Assembly: GCF_000208385.1 (NCBI RefSeq) | Contig: NC_015436.1 | Coordinates: 1,364,001 to 1,428,000 of the forward strand | From: Parasphaerochaeta coccoides DSM 17374 | GTDB taxonomy: Bacteria; Spirochaetota; Spirochaetia; Sphaerochaetales; Sphaerochaetaceae | Reading direction: 5' to 3' | Length of the DNA: 64,000 nucleotides | Part shown: positions 1-8,039 of the stretch, piece by piece | Layout: each line of letters opens with the position of its first letter | How positions within the stretch are numbered: position 1 is the first letter of the stretch | Translations under genes and position numbers: made by a program | The notes under the pieces: model-generated | The model's input: only the letters and a program-made list of their open reading frames with translations | Database searches by the model: none | What the model was told of the DNA's origin: nothing

Positions 1-389
1 ATGACGAACTTGACAAGATTGACCAGCCCTCTTGGTGATACGCCAAGAGCTTCGCGCACGGGCCCCCTCTCCGCGAACCCTACAGGACGCCCAAGCATCA
101 CGAGAAAAAATACGACGAATACAGAGAATCCCAGACCACCCGTCTGGATTAACAATGCTATGACCGTCCTGCCGAAGACGGTGAAAGTATCTCCGGGAGA
201 CACCGTGACAAGGCCGGTGACACACACGGAACTGGTTGAAATAAACAGCGAATCGACATACTTGAGCTTCATTCCGTCCTTGAGGGAGAACGGCACCATC
301 AGCAGGATGCTTCCTAGCACGATGATTGCAAGAAAACCAATAAGGAGCGTGCTTCCCGGACTGATTCGCATTCTGCGTTTACCAAGCAT
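1..389 (-). CDS. ktrB: KtrB/TrkH-family potassium transporter subunit, partial (C-terminal part lies outside the window)
   Basis: Integral-membrane pore subunit of a K+ (or Na+-coupled K+) uptake system. The 129 visible residues hold a first membrane segment near residues 14-33 and the first selectivity P-loop around STSSVCVTGLVTV, followed by IQTGGLGFSVFV at the start of the next helix. Both are hallmarks of the KtrB/TrkH superfamily. The frame stays open to base 1. The start at 389 has no SD of its own and overlaps the stop of the 37-residue ORF at 379-492, so coupling is likely. An ATG at 371 (residue 7, MRISPG) is the alternative start. It is distinct from the complete TrkH at 2468, so the genome has two pore-type K+ transporters. 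The family call is firm; whether the partner is KtrA is not visible. Confidence 0.85.
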   Translation of the reverse strand, partial: MLGKRRMRISPGSTLLIGFLAIIVLGSILLMVPFSLKDGMKLKYVDSLFISTSSVCVTGLVTVSPGDTFTVFGRTVIALLIQTGGLGFSVFVVFFLVMLGRPVGFAERGPVREALGVSPRGLVNLVKFV

Positions 390-492
390 GATAGGTGAAG
401 TATATCAAAAATCCAGTAAACAATCCAAGGAGACACCTTAACGGACGCTTAACCCAAACATCGTCCAAAAACCAGAGACTTTTGTCCATCAT
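379..492 (-). CDS. Small membrane ORF (37 aa) overlapping the ktrB start
   Basis: Short ORF starting MMDKSLWFLDDVWVKRP and then running into a hydrophobic stretch, roughly residues 20-34, that could form one membrane helix. Its TAA stop lies 11 bases inside the ktrB-like gene, so translating it would bring ribosomes to the ktrB start, which lacks an SD. The SD of this ORF is itself weak. I do not recognise the peptide. It could be a small accessory subunit or a leader peptide, or a chance ORF. The composition (D/W-rich head, basic linker, hydrophobic tail) looks protein-like, but this is inference. Confidence 0.4.
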   Translation of the reverse strand: MMDKSLWFLDDVWVKRPLRCLLGLFTGFLIYFTYHAW

Positions 493-525
493 TCGCGCCC
501 ATCATTCATCCACAAACAAATCTGA

Positions 526-660
526 TTACCGCAGCATGTGCAGCAGTTCCTTTAACAGGCTATTTTCATCCTCAAGGGATGCAATGCGGTTTTTCTTGGC
601 AGACTCTCCAATTTCAGGAATATTTAGCCATACTATAAACCATAATATAAAACATTGAAT
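526..660 (-). CDS. Possible 44-aa single-helix membrane protein lacking a standard start codon
   Basis: Between an in-frame TGA and the TAA at 526-528 lies a frame encoding a hydrophobic helix (FILWFIVWLNIPE) followed by a charged, heptad-like tail (ASLEDENSLLKELLHMLR). This is the layout of PspB-like or other small bitopic proteins. The frame has no ATG, GTG or TTG before the helix. The only candidate is an ATT at 660-658, five bases after GGAGTGAG. The nearby ATG at 655 is in another frame and stops after 13 codons. It may use a non-standard start, carry a frameshift, or be a decayed gene. It lies in the same orientation upstream of the 37-aa ORF and the ktrB-like gene. There is no identification beyond layout. 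Confidence 0.3.
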   Translation of the reverse strand: MQCFILWFIVWLNIPEIGESAKKNRIASLEDENSLLKELLHMLR

Positions 661-743
661 TATGACTCACTCCATATAATGATGGAATTTCTGACTTCAT
701 CACTTAAGAATACCATTAAACCTTCATCTGTAAGGACTGATTT

Positions 744-765
744 AATTTAATTCGCAAATTAAATT
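744..765. repeat. AT-rich inverted repeat upstream of the tRNA promoter
   Basis: Arms AATTTAATT (744-752) and AATTAAATT (757-765) with a CGCA loop. It sits between the minus-strand small ORFs and the -35 box of the tRNA promoter. There is no T-run, so it is not an obvious terminator. It could be a protein-binding site or an AT-rich upstream promoter element. Confidence 0.45.
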
Positions 766-777
766 CGTCAGCGCTGG

Positions 778-806
778 TTGACAATATCATGCAACTTCCA
801 TATAGT
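778..806 (+). promoter_or_regulatory. Sigma-70 type promoter for the initiator tRNA
   Basis: A perfect -35 box TTGACA (778-783), a 17-base spacer and a -10 box TATAGT (801-806) place the start of transcription a few bases before the tRNA at 822. This is one of the best consensus promoters in the window. Confidence 0.75.
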
Positions 807-821
807 GACGTAGCACATCGA

Positions 822-894
822 CGCGGGGTAGAGCAGTTGGCAGCTCGTCGGGCTCATAACCCGGAGGTCGCAGGTTCGAGTCCTGTCCCCGCTA
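822..894 (+). tRNA. Initiator tRNA-fMet (anticodon CAT)
   Basis: A full cloverleaf can be drawn: acceptor 5' arm CGCGGGG, D-arm GAGC/GCTC, anticodon stem ending in GGG-CTCATAA-CCC, T-arm GCAGG/CCTGT with loop TTCGAGT. The three G-C pairs next to the anticodon loop and an unpaired first base are the identity marks of initiator tRNAs. Position 72 is T (C1 opposite U72) where most bacteria have A72. The mismatch needed for formylation is kept, but the base is unusual. CCA is not encoded (the gene continues CTA). Confidence 0.95.
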
Positions 895-907
895 CTAAAA
901 TTGATTG

Positions 908-940
908 GCAATTCCTTATAATATAGGGAATTGCTTTTTT
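908..940 (+). terminator. Rho-independent terminator after tRNA-fMet
   Basis: Arms GCAATTCC (908-915) and GGAATTGC (927-934) are followed by six T. It lies 13 bases past the tRNA and closes a one-gene transcription unit. Confidence 0.85.
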
Positions 941-1107
941 ATTGTCCTTTCTGTGTCCGTAATTTGGCCGTTACCAACCCAACAACCTGCCTAACTTCCC
1001 AATTCTACATCAGGAATGTGGAAAGAGCGTGGCTTCAACACCAATTTATCATCCCCCGCTCATCACGCACTTGAAATTACACGGAAGAATGGGATAATGA
1101 CAGCATC

Positions 1108-2457
1108 ATGAAAGTCATCATCCTTGGAGCCGGACGACGGGGACTCCTCATGGCACGGCAACTCATAGCGGAAGACAACGATGTCGTATTGATTGACTCT
1201 GACCCTGCACGCATTGAGGATGCGCTCTCTCGCCTTGACTGCATGGGAATCGTCGGAAGCGGCATGGACGTTGAAGTGCTGAAGTCAGCCGACTGCGAAC
1301 ATGCCGATGCTTTCATTGCCGTATCGGACAGTGATGAAATCAACCTGGTGTCCTGCGGCATCGTATCTACCGAGTTCGGCGAGACCAAGACCGTGGCGGC
1401 AATCCGCAACATCACCTATACCGGACAAGCCGGCTTGAAAGGAGCCCTGCTTGGCATTGACTACATAGCAAATCCTGACGAAGAAGCCGCAAAAAGCCTT
1501 CATGCCATGATAGAAAGCGGAATCTTCGGCAATGCCATCTCCTTCACCCGCTCGGACCTGTTGCTTTTCACCTTTTCCGTCAAACACGGCTCTCCTTTCG
1601 CTGACAAACATATCTCCGCCCTACGGGGAAGCATGGACGCGGAATTCATCGTAGCCGCGATAAACCGCAGCGGTACCGTGTTCGTACCCTCCGGCACATC
1701 GGTCATCAAAGTCGGCGACACTGTTTCCCTCGTAGCCAAGGATGCTGACATCGACATCCTCCGAGGCTCCGCCGGATACTTCCGGAAAAGACCCAAGTCC
1801 ATCGTCATGGTGGGAGGAACCCGCATCGCCCATCTGATACTCAAGGAATTTCCGCCTGAGACACGGACATGCGTGGCTTTGGTTGACAGAAACCGGGAAG
1901 TGTGTGAACAGTTTGCCTCGCACTTTCCCGGAATCCTGGTTCTGAACGCCGCGATCACCGATGATTCCGTCTTTGAGGAAGAACACCTGGCCTCCTACGA
2001 CCTTCTCTTGTCCCTGACAGACAGCGACGAATTGAACATCATAACCGCCAGCTATGCCAAAAGAGCCGGAAACATGTATTCCGTCGCGCTGATACGGGAC
2101 AACAATAACTATGTCCGCCTTGCCTCCATGCTGGACATTGACGCGGTCATCTCCACAACGGAAGCAACAGCCGACTCCCTGCTCCGTTTCCTCCGTGGTG
2201 ACAATGTATCAAGCCTGCATCTCCTGTTTAAAGGCCAGCTTGAAGTATATGAGTTCACTCTTTCTGCTGAAGCCGAAGTATGCGGGAAACACTTGAAGGA
2301 AATAGACATCCGCGGAAAAGGAATTGTGGCGGGCATCACGGATACAGATGGCAGGGATGTCATCCCTACCGGAGAGTATTTGCTGAAAGCAGGAGAGACA
2401 GTCCTGGTGACCGTGTCCAAGAAGCACGCTGAATACATCCGGCGTCTTTTCGACTGA
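1108..2457 (+). CDS. trkA: Trk potassium uptake protein TrkA (peripheral NAD-binding regulator)
   Basis: Cytoplasmic gating subunit that binds NAD(H)/nucleotide and controls the TrkH pore. The 449 residues show the duplicated layout of long TrkA proteins: RCK/TrkA-N domain 1 (residues 1-120, Rossmann motif GAGRRG at 7-12), TrkA-C 1 (about 140-225), TrkA-N 2 (about 230-350, opening IVMVGGTRIA) and TrkA-C 2 (about 365-449). It lies 10 bases upstream of trkH on the same strand, so the two form an operon. The second Rossmann motif (GGTRIAHLI) departs from GxGxxG, as is common in half-degenerate second domains. The start is the only ATG before GAGRRG. Confidence 0.93.
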   Translation: MKVIILGAGRRGLLMARQLIAEDNDVVLIDSDPARIEDALSRLDCMGIVGSGMDVEVLKSADCEHADAFIAVSDSDEINLVSCGIVSTEFGETKTVAAIRNITYTGQAGLKGALLGIDYIANPDEEAAKSLHAMIESGIFGNAISFTRSDLLLFTFSVKHGSPFADKHISALRGSMDAEFIVAAINRSGTVFVPSGTSVIKVGDTVSLVAKDADIDILRGSAGYFRKRPKSIVMVGGTRIAHLILKEFPPETRTCVALVDRNREVCEQFASHFPGILVLNAAITDDSVFEEEHLASYDLLLSLTDSDELNIITASYAKRAGNMYSVALIRDNNNYVRLASMLDIDAVISTTEATADSLLRFLRGDNVSSLHLLFKGQLEVYEFTLSAEAEVCGKHLKEIDIRGKGIVAGITDTDGRDVIPTGEYLLKAGETVLVTVSKKHAEYIRRLFD

Positions 2458-2467
2458 GGGAGAAGCC

Positions 2468-3922
2468 ATGCTGAACTGGAAACAAGACGCGCGACTGCTT
2501 TCATCCATTCTCATGGTCTTTACGCTTGTAATGAGCATCCCAACAGCCATTGCCTGGAGCTCACGGGAACATGATGCCTTCCGTGGTTTTCTCTGGGCAA
2601 TGTTCACTGCCCTTGTTCTGGCTGCCCTGCTGTACCATATTTCCCTGTCCGCTTCCTCACGCAAGCTAGGGACGCGTGACGGGTATATCCTGGTCACCAC
2701 GACATGGCTGCTTGTCACGGCCATCGGCGCAATCCCCCTACGGGCAAGCGGGGCCTTCCCCACGTATACCGCTGCGTATTTTGAAATCATGAGCGGCTTC
2801 TCGACCACGGGAGCCAGTGTCATTCCGGTACACGATGCAATACCGTCCAGCATCCATTTCTGGCGGAGCGCAACAAACTGGCTTGGCGGCATGGGCATCA
2901 TCGTCCTTTTCGTAGCTCTGGTTCCCGTAATGGGTTCCGGAGGAGCCAAATTGGTCGGAGCTGAGTTCGTCGGCCCGACAAAAGACAAGCTCACGCCAAA
3001 AATCCGAAACACAGCCCTCTCCCTGTGGCTTATTTACGTTGGACTGTCCGTACTCCAGGCAATCCTGCTGCTGGCCGGAGGGATTCCCCTCTATGATGCT
3101 GCTACCATCACTTTCTCCACAATGAGTGCGGCAGGGTTCTCACCGTATGCGGGGGGAGTCAGTTTCTTCTCCAGCCGTTATGTCCTGGTAATAGTCATCA
3201 TCTTCATGTTTCTCAGCGGCGTGAATTTCGCCCTGTTCTTCAAAGCCCTGATGGGACAGGGGAAACTGGCTATAAGAGACAAAGAACTACGTACCTATGG
3301 CATCATCACCCTCGTGGTTGCAACCGCAGGTGGCATATCGTTGGCTTTCTCAGGTATGTACGACATAGGAGAATCATTCTTCCAGTCCTTGTTCCAGACT
3401 GTTTCTTTCATCAGCACGACCGGATTCGTGACCGCTGACTATCAAACATGGCCCGCGTTCAACCAGATGCTCCTGTTCATCCTGATTTTCATAGGAGGTT
3501 GCGCGGGATCGGCAGCAGGAGGAATCAAGGTCATGCGTATCATGACAATGGCACGCCTGGCAAAGGTTCATATGCGCCAACGCCTGCATCCCAATGGCGT
3601 GTTTCCCGTCCATGTCGGCACCAAAATCTTATCCCCGGAGGTCACCCGTGGCGTCTCCGCGTATTTCGGCATATATTTCACGACGGCACTTGCCGGGATT
3701 CTTGTCATTTCCCTCACCGGGGTTGATTTCGAGACAGCAGTGAGCAGTGTCCTTACCTGCCTGAGCAATGTGGGCATAGGTTTCGGGCAGGTCGGTCCAA
3801 AAGGAAGTTTCGCCATGTTCCCGCCATGGGCACACTGGGTATTTTCCTTCCTTATTTTGGCCGGACGTCTGGAATTTTTCACTGTATTCACCGTATTCAC
3901 CCGTGATTTCTGGAAACGTTAG
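2468..3922 (+). CDS. trkH: Trk potassium uptake channel TrkH
   Basis: Integral-membrane K+ translocating subunit. Of its 484 residues, four P-loop segments with the filter glycines can be seen: FSTTGASVI, MSAAGFSPYAGG, ISTTGFVTADYQ and LSNVGIGFGQVGP. Hydrophobic helices lie between them, matching the four MPM repeats of the family. SD GGGAG lies just before the ATG. It is the partner of TrkA immediately upstream. The protein length matches full TrkH (about 480). Confidence 0.93.
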   Translation: MLNWKQDARLLSSILMVFTLVMSIPTAIAWSSREHDAFRGFLWAMFTALVLAALLYHISLSASSRKLGTRDGYILVTTTWLLVTAIGAIPLRASGAFPTYTAAYFEIMSGFSTTGASVIPVHDAIPSSIHFWRSATNWLGGMGIIVLFVALVPVMGSGGAKLVGAEFVGPTKDKLTPKIRNTALSLWLIYVGLSVLQAILLLAGGIPLYDAATITFSTMSAAGFSPYAGGVSFFSSRYVLVIVIIFMFLSGVNFALFFKALMGQGKLAIRDKELRTYGIITLVVATAGGISLAFSGMYDIGESFFQSLFQTVSFISTTGFVTADYQTWPAFNQMLLFILIFIGGCAGSAAGGIKVMRIMTMARLAKVHMRQRLHPNGVFPVHVGTKILSPEVTRGVSAYFGIYFTTALAGILVISLTGVDFETAVSSVLTCLSNVGIGFGQVGPKGSFAMFPPWAHWVFSFLILAGRLEFFTVFTVFTRDFWKR

Positions 3923-3930
3923 GAAATACA

Positions 3931-4659
3931 ATGGAAATGAAAGTGGAAATGAACCCTGTAATGACATACCGCGCATTGCTCAAAGAGCAGGCCGATTCCA
4001 CCTACAAGACATTCTCGGAAAAACTGAAATCGACGGAACGGGAGATATTGGGAGTGAGGATGCCCTTCCAGCGGACATTGGCGTCCCGTCTTGCTTCATC
4101 AGGGGAAGGGCGTGAATATAGTGAGGCGGCTGGAAGGGGACAGGATCTCTTTCATGAGGAGGTCATACTCCGGGGGATGGTGATTGCCAAGATAAAGGTT
4201 CCTTTGGAAGAACGCCTTGAGCTTGCCGCCACACAAGTTCCTCTGTTGAGGGGATGGGCCTCCTGCGATAGCCTCTGTTCCGCCCTGAAGTTTTCTGAAA
4301 GGGAACTCCCCCTGGCATGGGAATGGAACAGACAGTATCTTTCCTCTCCATCTTCCATGCCCCGGCGTTTCGGCCTGGTGATGCTGCTGACCCATTTCAT
4401 CCGGGATGCATACATCAATGACATCCTCACGACCTACAGGACTGAATCGCATCCCGACTATCTTGTCAGGATGGGAGCCGCATGGGGAATGTCCGTCTGC
4501 TGCGTGTATTTCCCCGACAGGACATCAACCGTGCTGAAAGACTCATTGCTTTTTGTCCAAGAGGAAATTCGCCGCTTGGCCATACGCAAATGCAAGGAAT
4601 CATACAGGATTCCCGATGAGCTGAAAAAAGAACTTGCTACCACGCTCGCGAAGAAATAA
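3931..4659 (+). CDS. DNA alkylation repair protein, AlkD-like HEAT-repeat glycosylase
   Basis: Predicted to excise N3- or N7-alkylated purines. The 242 residues are all-helical and fit the DNA alkylation repair family (PF08713). Visible marks are EVILRGMVIAKIKVP in the first helical repeats and GWASCDSLCSAL, which matches the conserved W-x-x-x-D segment carrying the catalytic Asp. The C-terminus (RKCKESYRIPDELK) also matches family members. The ATG at 3931 follows AGGA and lies 8 bases after trkH, so it may be co-transcribed with trkAH, although no functional link is evident. No terminator is seen before the convergent dipeptidase. Confidence 0.75.
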   Translation: MEMKVEMNPVMTYRALLKEQADSTYKTFSEKLKSTEREILGVRMPFQRTLASRLASSGEGREYSEAAGRGQDLFHEEVILRGMVIAKIKVPLEERLELAATQVPLLRGWASCDSLCSALKFSERELPLAWEWNRQYLSSPSSMPRRFGLVMLLTHFIRDAYINDILTTYRTESHPDYLVRMGAAWGMSVCCVYFPDRTSTVLKDSLLFVQEEIRRLAIRKCKESYRIPDELKKELATTLAKK

Positions 4660-4704
4660 CAGAAAGCGGACAATAGCCTGTAATTTCATATCTTCTAAAT
4701 ACAA

Positions 4705-5700
4705 TTAGATTTCAAGCACTCTAAGGACATTGTTTTCCCACATGTCATCCAGTTCCGACTGGCTCATGCCTGCCAGGGACAGGGCGTCACGCAGGCGGGG
4801 AAGTTCCGCTGCGGTGGGAATCTCCAGCTCTCCCCCTATGCCATCAAAGTCCGTACCCATGGCCAGAACGGAGCGACCCGCAACGTTCCTGATATGCAGG
4901 ACGTGGCGCACCATATCCTCTATCCTGCTCGTCCCTGTCCCAGAGAACGAACCCCGTGTCAACAATGCCCCTTGCGCCGTTGGCTCAAGGAATGCGGGAC
5001 AGAAGTTCAGACCAATGACACCCCCATGTTCCGCTATGACCCGCATCTGGCTATCGGTAAGGTTGCGGCATACATTGCTGATGGAACGGCTGTTCGAATG
5101 TGTCGCGACAAAAGGCCGGGTCGCACATATGGCCGCGACATCGGAGAATCCGCCATCGTTAAGATGGGAGACATCAACCAGGACATGCCGCTCATTCATC
5201 CTCTCAACAAATTCTCTGCCTTTTGCCTTCAACGGCCTGGCCATGATGTCGGAATCAGGTGAATTAGGATATGCAAGACTGTTCTCGAAGTTCCATATCA
5301 GTCCACTAATCCGCATCCCCCAGGAAACAGCTTCATCAAGAGCTTCAATGCGCCCTTCATAGGCTTCCCCCTCCTCAACGGTGAGTATCGCCGACAACAG
5401 ACCTTCATTCCTGTTGCGCCGGACATCCGCGGCGGTACGTGCCTGGCGCATCACGCCATGGAGAGAATCCAGCTCTGAGACGAATCTGTCATGAAGGGAA
5501 TGAAGGATTTCTGATGGACCCAGCCCCTCATGGATGGCCGGCACATGGTCATTCATGGGAACGAACAAAGCAAAGCATTGGGCAGTCACTCCACCCTTCC
5601 TCATCTTCCTTACGTCAATGCTGAGACTGTTCACAGCAAGCGACTCGCTGGACTCCTCACTCCATAACCGCAAAATGGTATCACAATGCAAATCAATCAT
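4705..5700 (-). CDS. Membrane dipeptidase family (peptidase M19) protein
   Basis: Zinc-dependent dipeptidase fold. MIDLHCDT at the start supplies the first metal ligands (H5, D7). Later blocks VDVSHLND, ATHSNSR, GVIGLNFCPAF and GTDFDGI match the renal dipeptidase/M19 family across the full 331 residues. No signal peptide is seen, so it is probably cytoplasmic, as in most bacterial M19 enzymes. With the Opp peptide importer further on, a role in dipeptide breakdown is plausible. It is monocistronic and converges with alkD. Confidence 0.88.
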   Translation of the reverse strand: MIDLHCDTILRLWSEESSESLAVNSLSIDVRKMRKGGVTAQCFALFVPMNDHVPAIHEGLGPSEILHSLHDRFVSELDSLHGVMRQARTAADVRRNRNEGLLSAILTVEEGEAYEGRIEALDEAVSWGMRISGLIWNFENSLAYPNSPDSDIMARPLKAKGREFVERMNERHVLVDVSHLNDGGFSDVAAICATRPFVATHSNSRSISNVCRNLTDSQMRVIAEHGGVIGLNFCPAFLEPTAQGALLTRGSFSGTGTSRIEDMVRHVLHIRNVAGRSVLAMGTDFDGIGGELEIPTAAELPRLRDALSLAGMSQSELDDMWENNVLRVLEI

Positions 5701-5961
5701 TTTCTCTCTCCCGACGACATCCTGATGACATGCCCATCTACTTCATCCTGTATCTTCCTCCTGTATCACTCCTTCCCGATTCCTGCAAGACACATAGCAA
5801 GGAAAAGGAAGAAAAACAGGAAAAAGCAGGAAATCCAAAGACAGAGAGTCTTATTCCTCTTTCCGATTATTGCTTTCTTTATTACTATTGAAAAGAAATC
5901 CTGATAAGGTATTTCTACCCTTTGCACAGGGAATCAGATATACTGGATTTGACCACAGAGC

Positions 5962-5978
5962 CTCCGGTTCATCCGGAG
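5962..5978 (+). promoter_or_regulatory. Hairpin next to the trxA ribosome binding site
   Basis: Arms CTCCGG (5962-5967) and CCGGAG (5973-5978), loop TTCAT. The second arm runs directly into the purine-rich SD region (GGAGAAAGGAAAA) before the ATG at 5993, so folding could limit ribosome access or protect the mRNA end. The effect is inferred. Confidence 0.4.
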
Positions 5979-5992
5979 AAAGGAAAAAATAC

Positions 5993-6307
5993 ATGATCAA
6001 GCATGTCACGGAAAAAAACTTTGAAGAAAACGTCCTGAAAAGTCCCGTACCGGTACTGGTTGACTTCTGGGCTTCATGGTGCGGCCCCTGCCGAATGCAG
6101 GGAGGAATCCTGGACACATTCGACTCGACTATCACGGAATCCCAGGCAGTCATTGCAAAAGTCAATGTTGATGAGGAGCAGTCGCTTGCCATGCGTTTCG
6201 GCGTCATGTCCATCCCCACCCTCATCGTATTCAAGGACGGCGAACCAATTCATACAGCCGTCGGCGTACAGAGAGAACCAGAGTTGAAGAAAATGCTGGG
6301 GCTCTAG
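5993..6307 (+). CDS. trxA: Thioredoxin
   Basis: Small cytoplasmic thiol-disulfide reductant. The 104 residues carry the active site WASWCGPC (Cys30 and Cys33) and the cis-proline motif SIPT (Pro75), the standard length and order for TrxA. The frame is open 123 bases upstream, but the ATG at 5993 has a good SD (AAAGGA) and matches family N-termini, so the longer form is rejected. Monocistronic, with a strong terminator downstream. Confidence 0.93.
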   Translation: MIKHVTEKNFEENVLKSPVPVLVDFWASWCGPCRMQGGILDTFDSTITESQAVIAKVNVDEEQSLAMRFGVMSIPTLIVFKDGEPIHTAVGVQREPELKKMLGL

Positions 6308-6332
6308 GGATACCTTGGAAAACTGATATACG

Positions 6333-6372
6333 GACTGTCCATGACCATATGTCGCGGACAGTCTTTTTTTTT
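6333..6372 (+). terminator. Rho-independent terminator after trxA
   Basis: Arms GACTGTCC (6333-6340) and GGACAGTC (6356-6363), then nine T (6364-6372). Confidence 0.9.
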
Positions 6373-6436
6373 ACCAATTTAATCTATCAAGACAACAAGC
6401 CTGATGAGTCTTTTTTATTTGCTTTCTCGTCTGGTT

Positions 6437-6946
6437 CTATTCAACCCACGTGACAGTCCCCTGTTTCATCACACGGGGATGCAGAGAAGCTCCCTTTCCG
6501 GGATGACCAATGGCGACAGCCCCATGAGGCACTTTGTCCGCCGGTACTCCGAAGTCGCGGAGCCTCTCGATGATTTGAGCATCCCCACGGAGCCGGTTGA
6601 GCCGGTTGCACCATACAGAACCCAAACCCAAGCCATGGGCGGCAAGCATGATGTTCTGGAGCGCGCAGGAAGAATCCTCAACTCCATATTCAGCGGACGA
6701 ATCAAGCGAAGCAATGACAAGAACCGGCGCCCTATAGAAAAAAGAGTTGTCCGGACTGACAAGGGTATCAAGCGCATCCAGTTTCTTCCTGTCGGTGATT
6801 ACAGTGAAATGCCACGGCTGGATGTTCATTGCTGACGGGGCATGGACAGCGGCATCCATGATTTTATCAAGCAGCCCACGTTCTACGGGAAGGTCGGCAA
6901 AACTGCGACATGACCTCCTCGTCAAGATTGCTTCCTGTACTTCCAT
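6437..6946 (-). CDS. Nitroreductase family protein (FMN-dependent)
   Basis: Flavin oxidoreductase of the nitroreductase fold. Its 169 residues include the FMN-binding start TRRSCRSF, the APSAMNIQPWHF block and the late GLGSVWCN segment. At this length it is a compact member of the family. The ATG at 6946 follows AGGAGGT and overlaps the end of the YitT gene by 25 bases, so the two are translationally coupled. The substrate (quinones, nitro compounds or a stress-generated electrophile) cannot be read from sequence. Confidence 0.85.
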   Translation of the reverse strand: MEVQEAILTRRSCRSFADLPVERGLLDKIMDAAVHAPSAMNIQPWHFTVITDRKKLDALDTLVSPDNSFFYRAPVLVIASLDSSAEYGVEDSSCALQNIMLAAHGLGLGSVWCNRLNRLRGDAQIIERLRDFGVPADKVPHGAVAIGHPGKGASLHPRVMKQGTVTWVE

Positions 6947-7857
6947 GTTGACCTCCTGTTCTCAGTCTTTTCCACTTTTTCCACGAACCTGCTCATCGGC
7001 ACGAATCCTTCACCCAGCACCTGGTACGCCTCATGGACGAACACAAAGGCCATAGGGTCTTCATCATGCACAATCTCGGTAAGTTTGTATATTTCCCTGT
7101 TATGGACTACCGTCAGCAAGACACCGCGCGGACTGCGCGTAAAGATACCCGTCCCCGGAATCAACGTCCCTCCATGGTGGAGTTCGCTGATAATCCTCCG
7201 GGATATGGCGTCATGTTTATCGCTGATGATATAGGCTGTCTTGGCATATTTCGTACCGATAGTCATGACAATGTAGTTAATCATGCGGCTGGCAATGTAA
7301 ACGCTGATGACAGCAATCAAAGCCCTCTCTATGCCGAAGGCAAAGGCTCCGGCGGCGATAATCACTCCATCAACCAGCAACATTCCGGTTCCCAGGTTGA
7401 AGGGCGTGTACTTATTGAGTATCTGGACAAGGATGTCCGTTCCGCCTGTGTTGGCGCCAGTACGCATCACCAGAGCCAGCCCGCAGCCCATCAACGCGCC
7501 GCCGAAGATAGCGGCGAGAAGTATCTGCAAGTCATCCTCCATAGGAAGGATCCCTCTGTAGTCTGTCACCAGACCAATCAGACTGACCCAACCGGAGAAA
7601 AGAAGCGTCCCCACGAGGCTTTTGGCACCATAGAGAGGGCCGAAGACTTTCATGCCGATGATGAACAGCGGAATGTTGAGTATCAGCATGACGACTCCGG
7701 GATCCCAGCCGAAGGTATGGAAAAGGATAGTACCTATGCCATTGACTCCCCCGGCTGCAATCCTTGCCGGAGTGTCAAAAAGAGCTATGCCGCATCCTGC
7801 AATGAAAGTTCCCAGGATGATATACAAATATTCCTTGATATAATGACGCTTGGACAC
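6922..7857 (-). CDS. YitT family membrane protein (DUF161/DUF2179)
   Basis: Predicted inner-membrane protein with five or six helices in residues 10-200 and a soluble C-terminal DUF2179 domain (about 220-300). The motif DTPARIAAGGVNGIGTIL near the start and RTGANTGGTDILVQIL in the middle identify the YitT family. I start it at the GTG at 7857 because AGGAGG (7867-7872) lies 9 bases upstream; the open frame beyond that (to 8001) is Pro/Cys-rich and has no SD. Function is unsettled in the family; membrane transport has been suggested. It is coupled to the nitroreductase. Confidence 0.85.
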   Translation of the reverse strand: MSKRHYIKEYLYIILGTFIAGCGIALFDTPARIAAGGVNGIGTILFHTFGWDPGVVMLILNIPLFIIGMKVFGPLYGAKSLVGTLLFSGWVSLIGLVTDYRGILPMEDDLQILLAAIFGGALMGCGLALVMRTGANTGGTDILVQILNKYTPFNLGTGMLLVDGVIIAAGAFAFGIERALIAVISVYIASRMINYIVMTIGTKYAKTAYIISDKHDAISRRIISELHHGGTLIPGTGIFTRSPRGVLLTVVHNREIYKLTEIVHDEDPMAFVFVHEAYQVLGEGFVPMSRFVEKVEKTENRRSTWKYRKQS

Positions 7858-8039
7858 GTTCCAAGACCTCCTGCTAACCACGCAACGGCTCCGGTGTACC
7901 ATGACACGCCGGCATGGGGCAAACGTCATGGTACATCCAAGCCCCAGAAAAAACAACGGGGGGAAATACAACGGGGGAAATACCACCACAGACGCCGCCA
8001 CAACCCGGCATCGGACGCATCACATGCATCGGACTCCCG

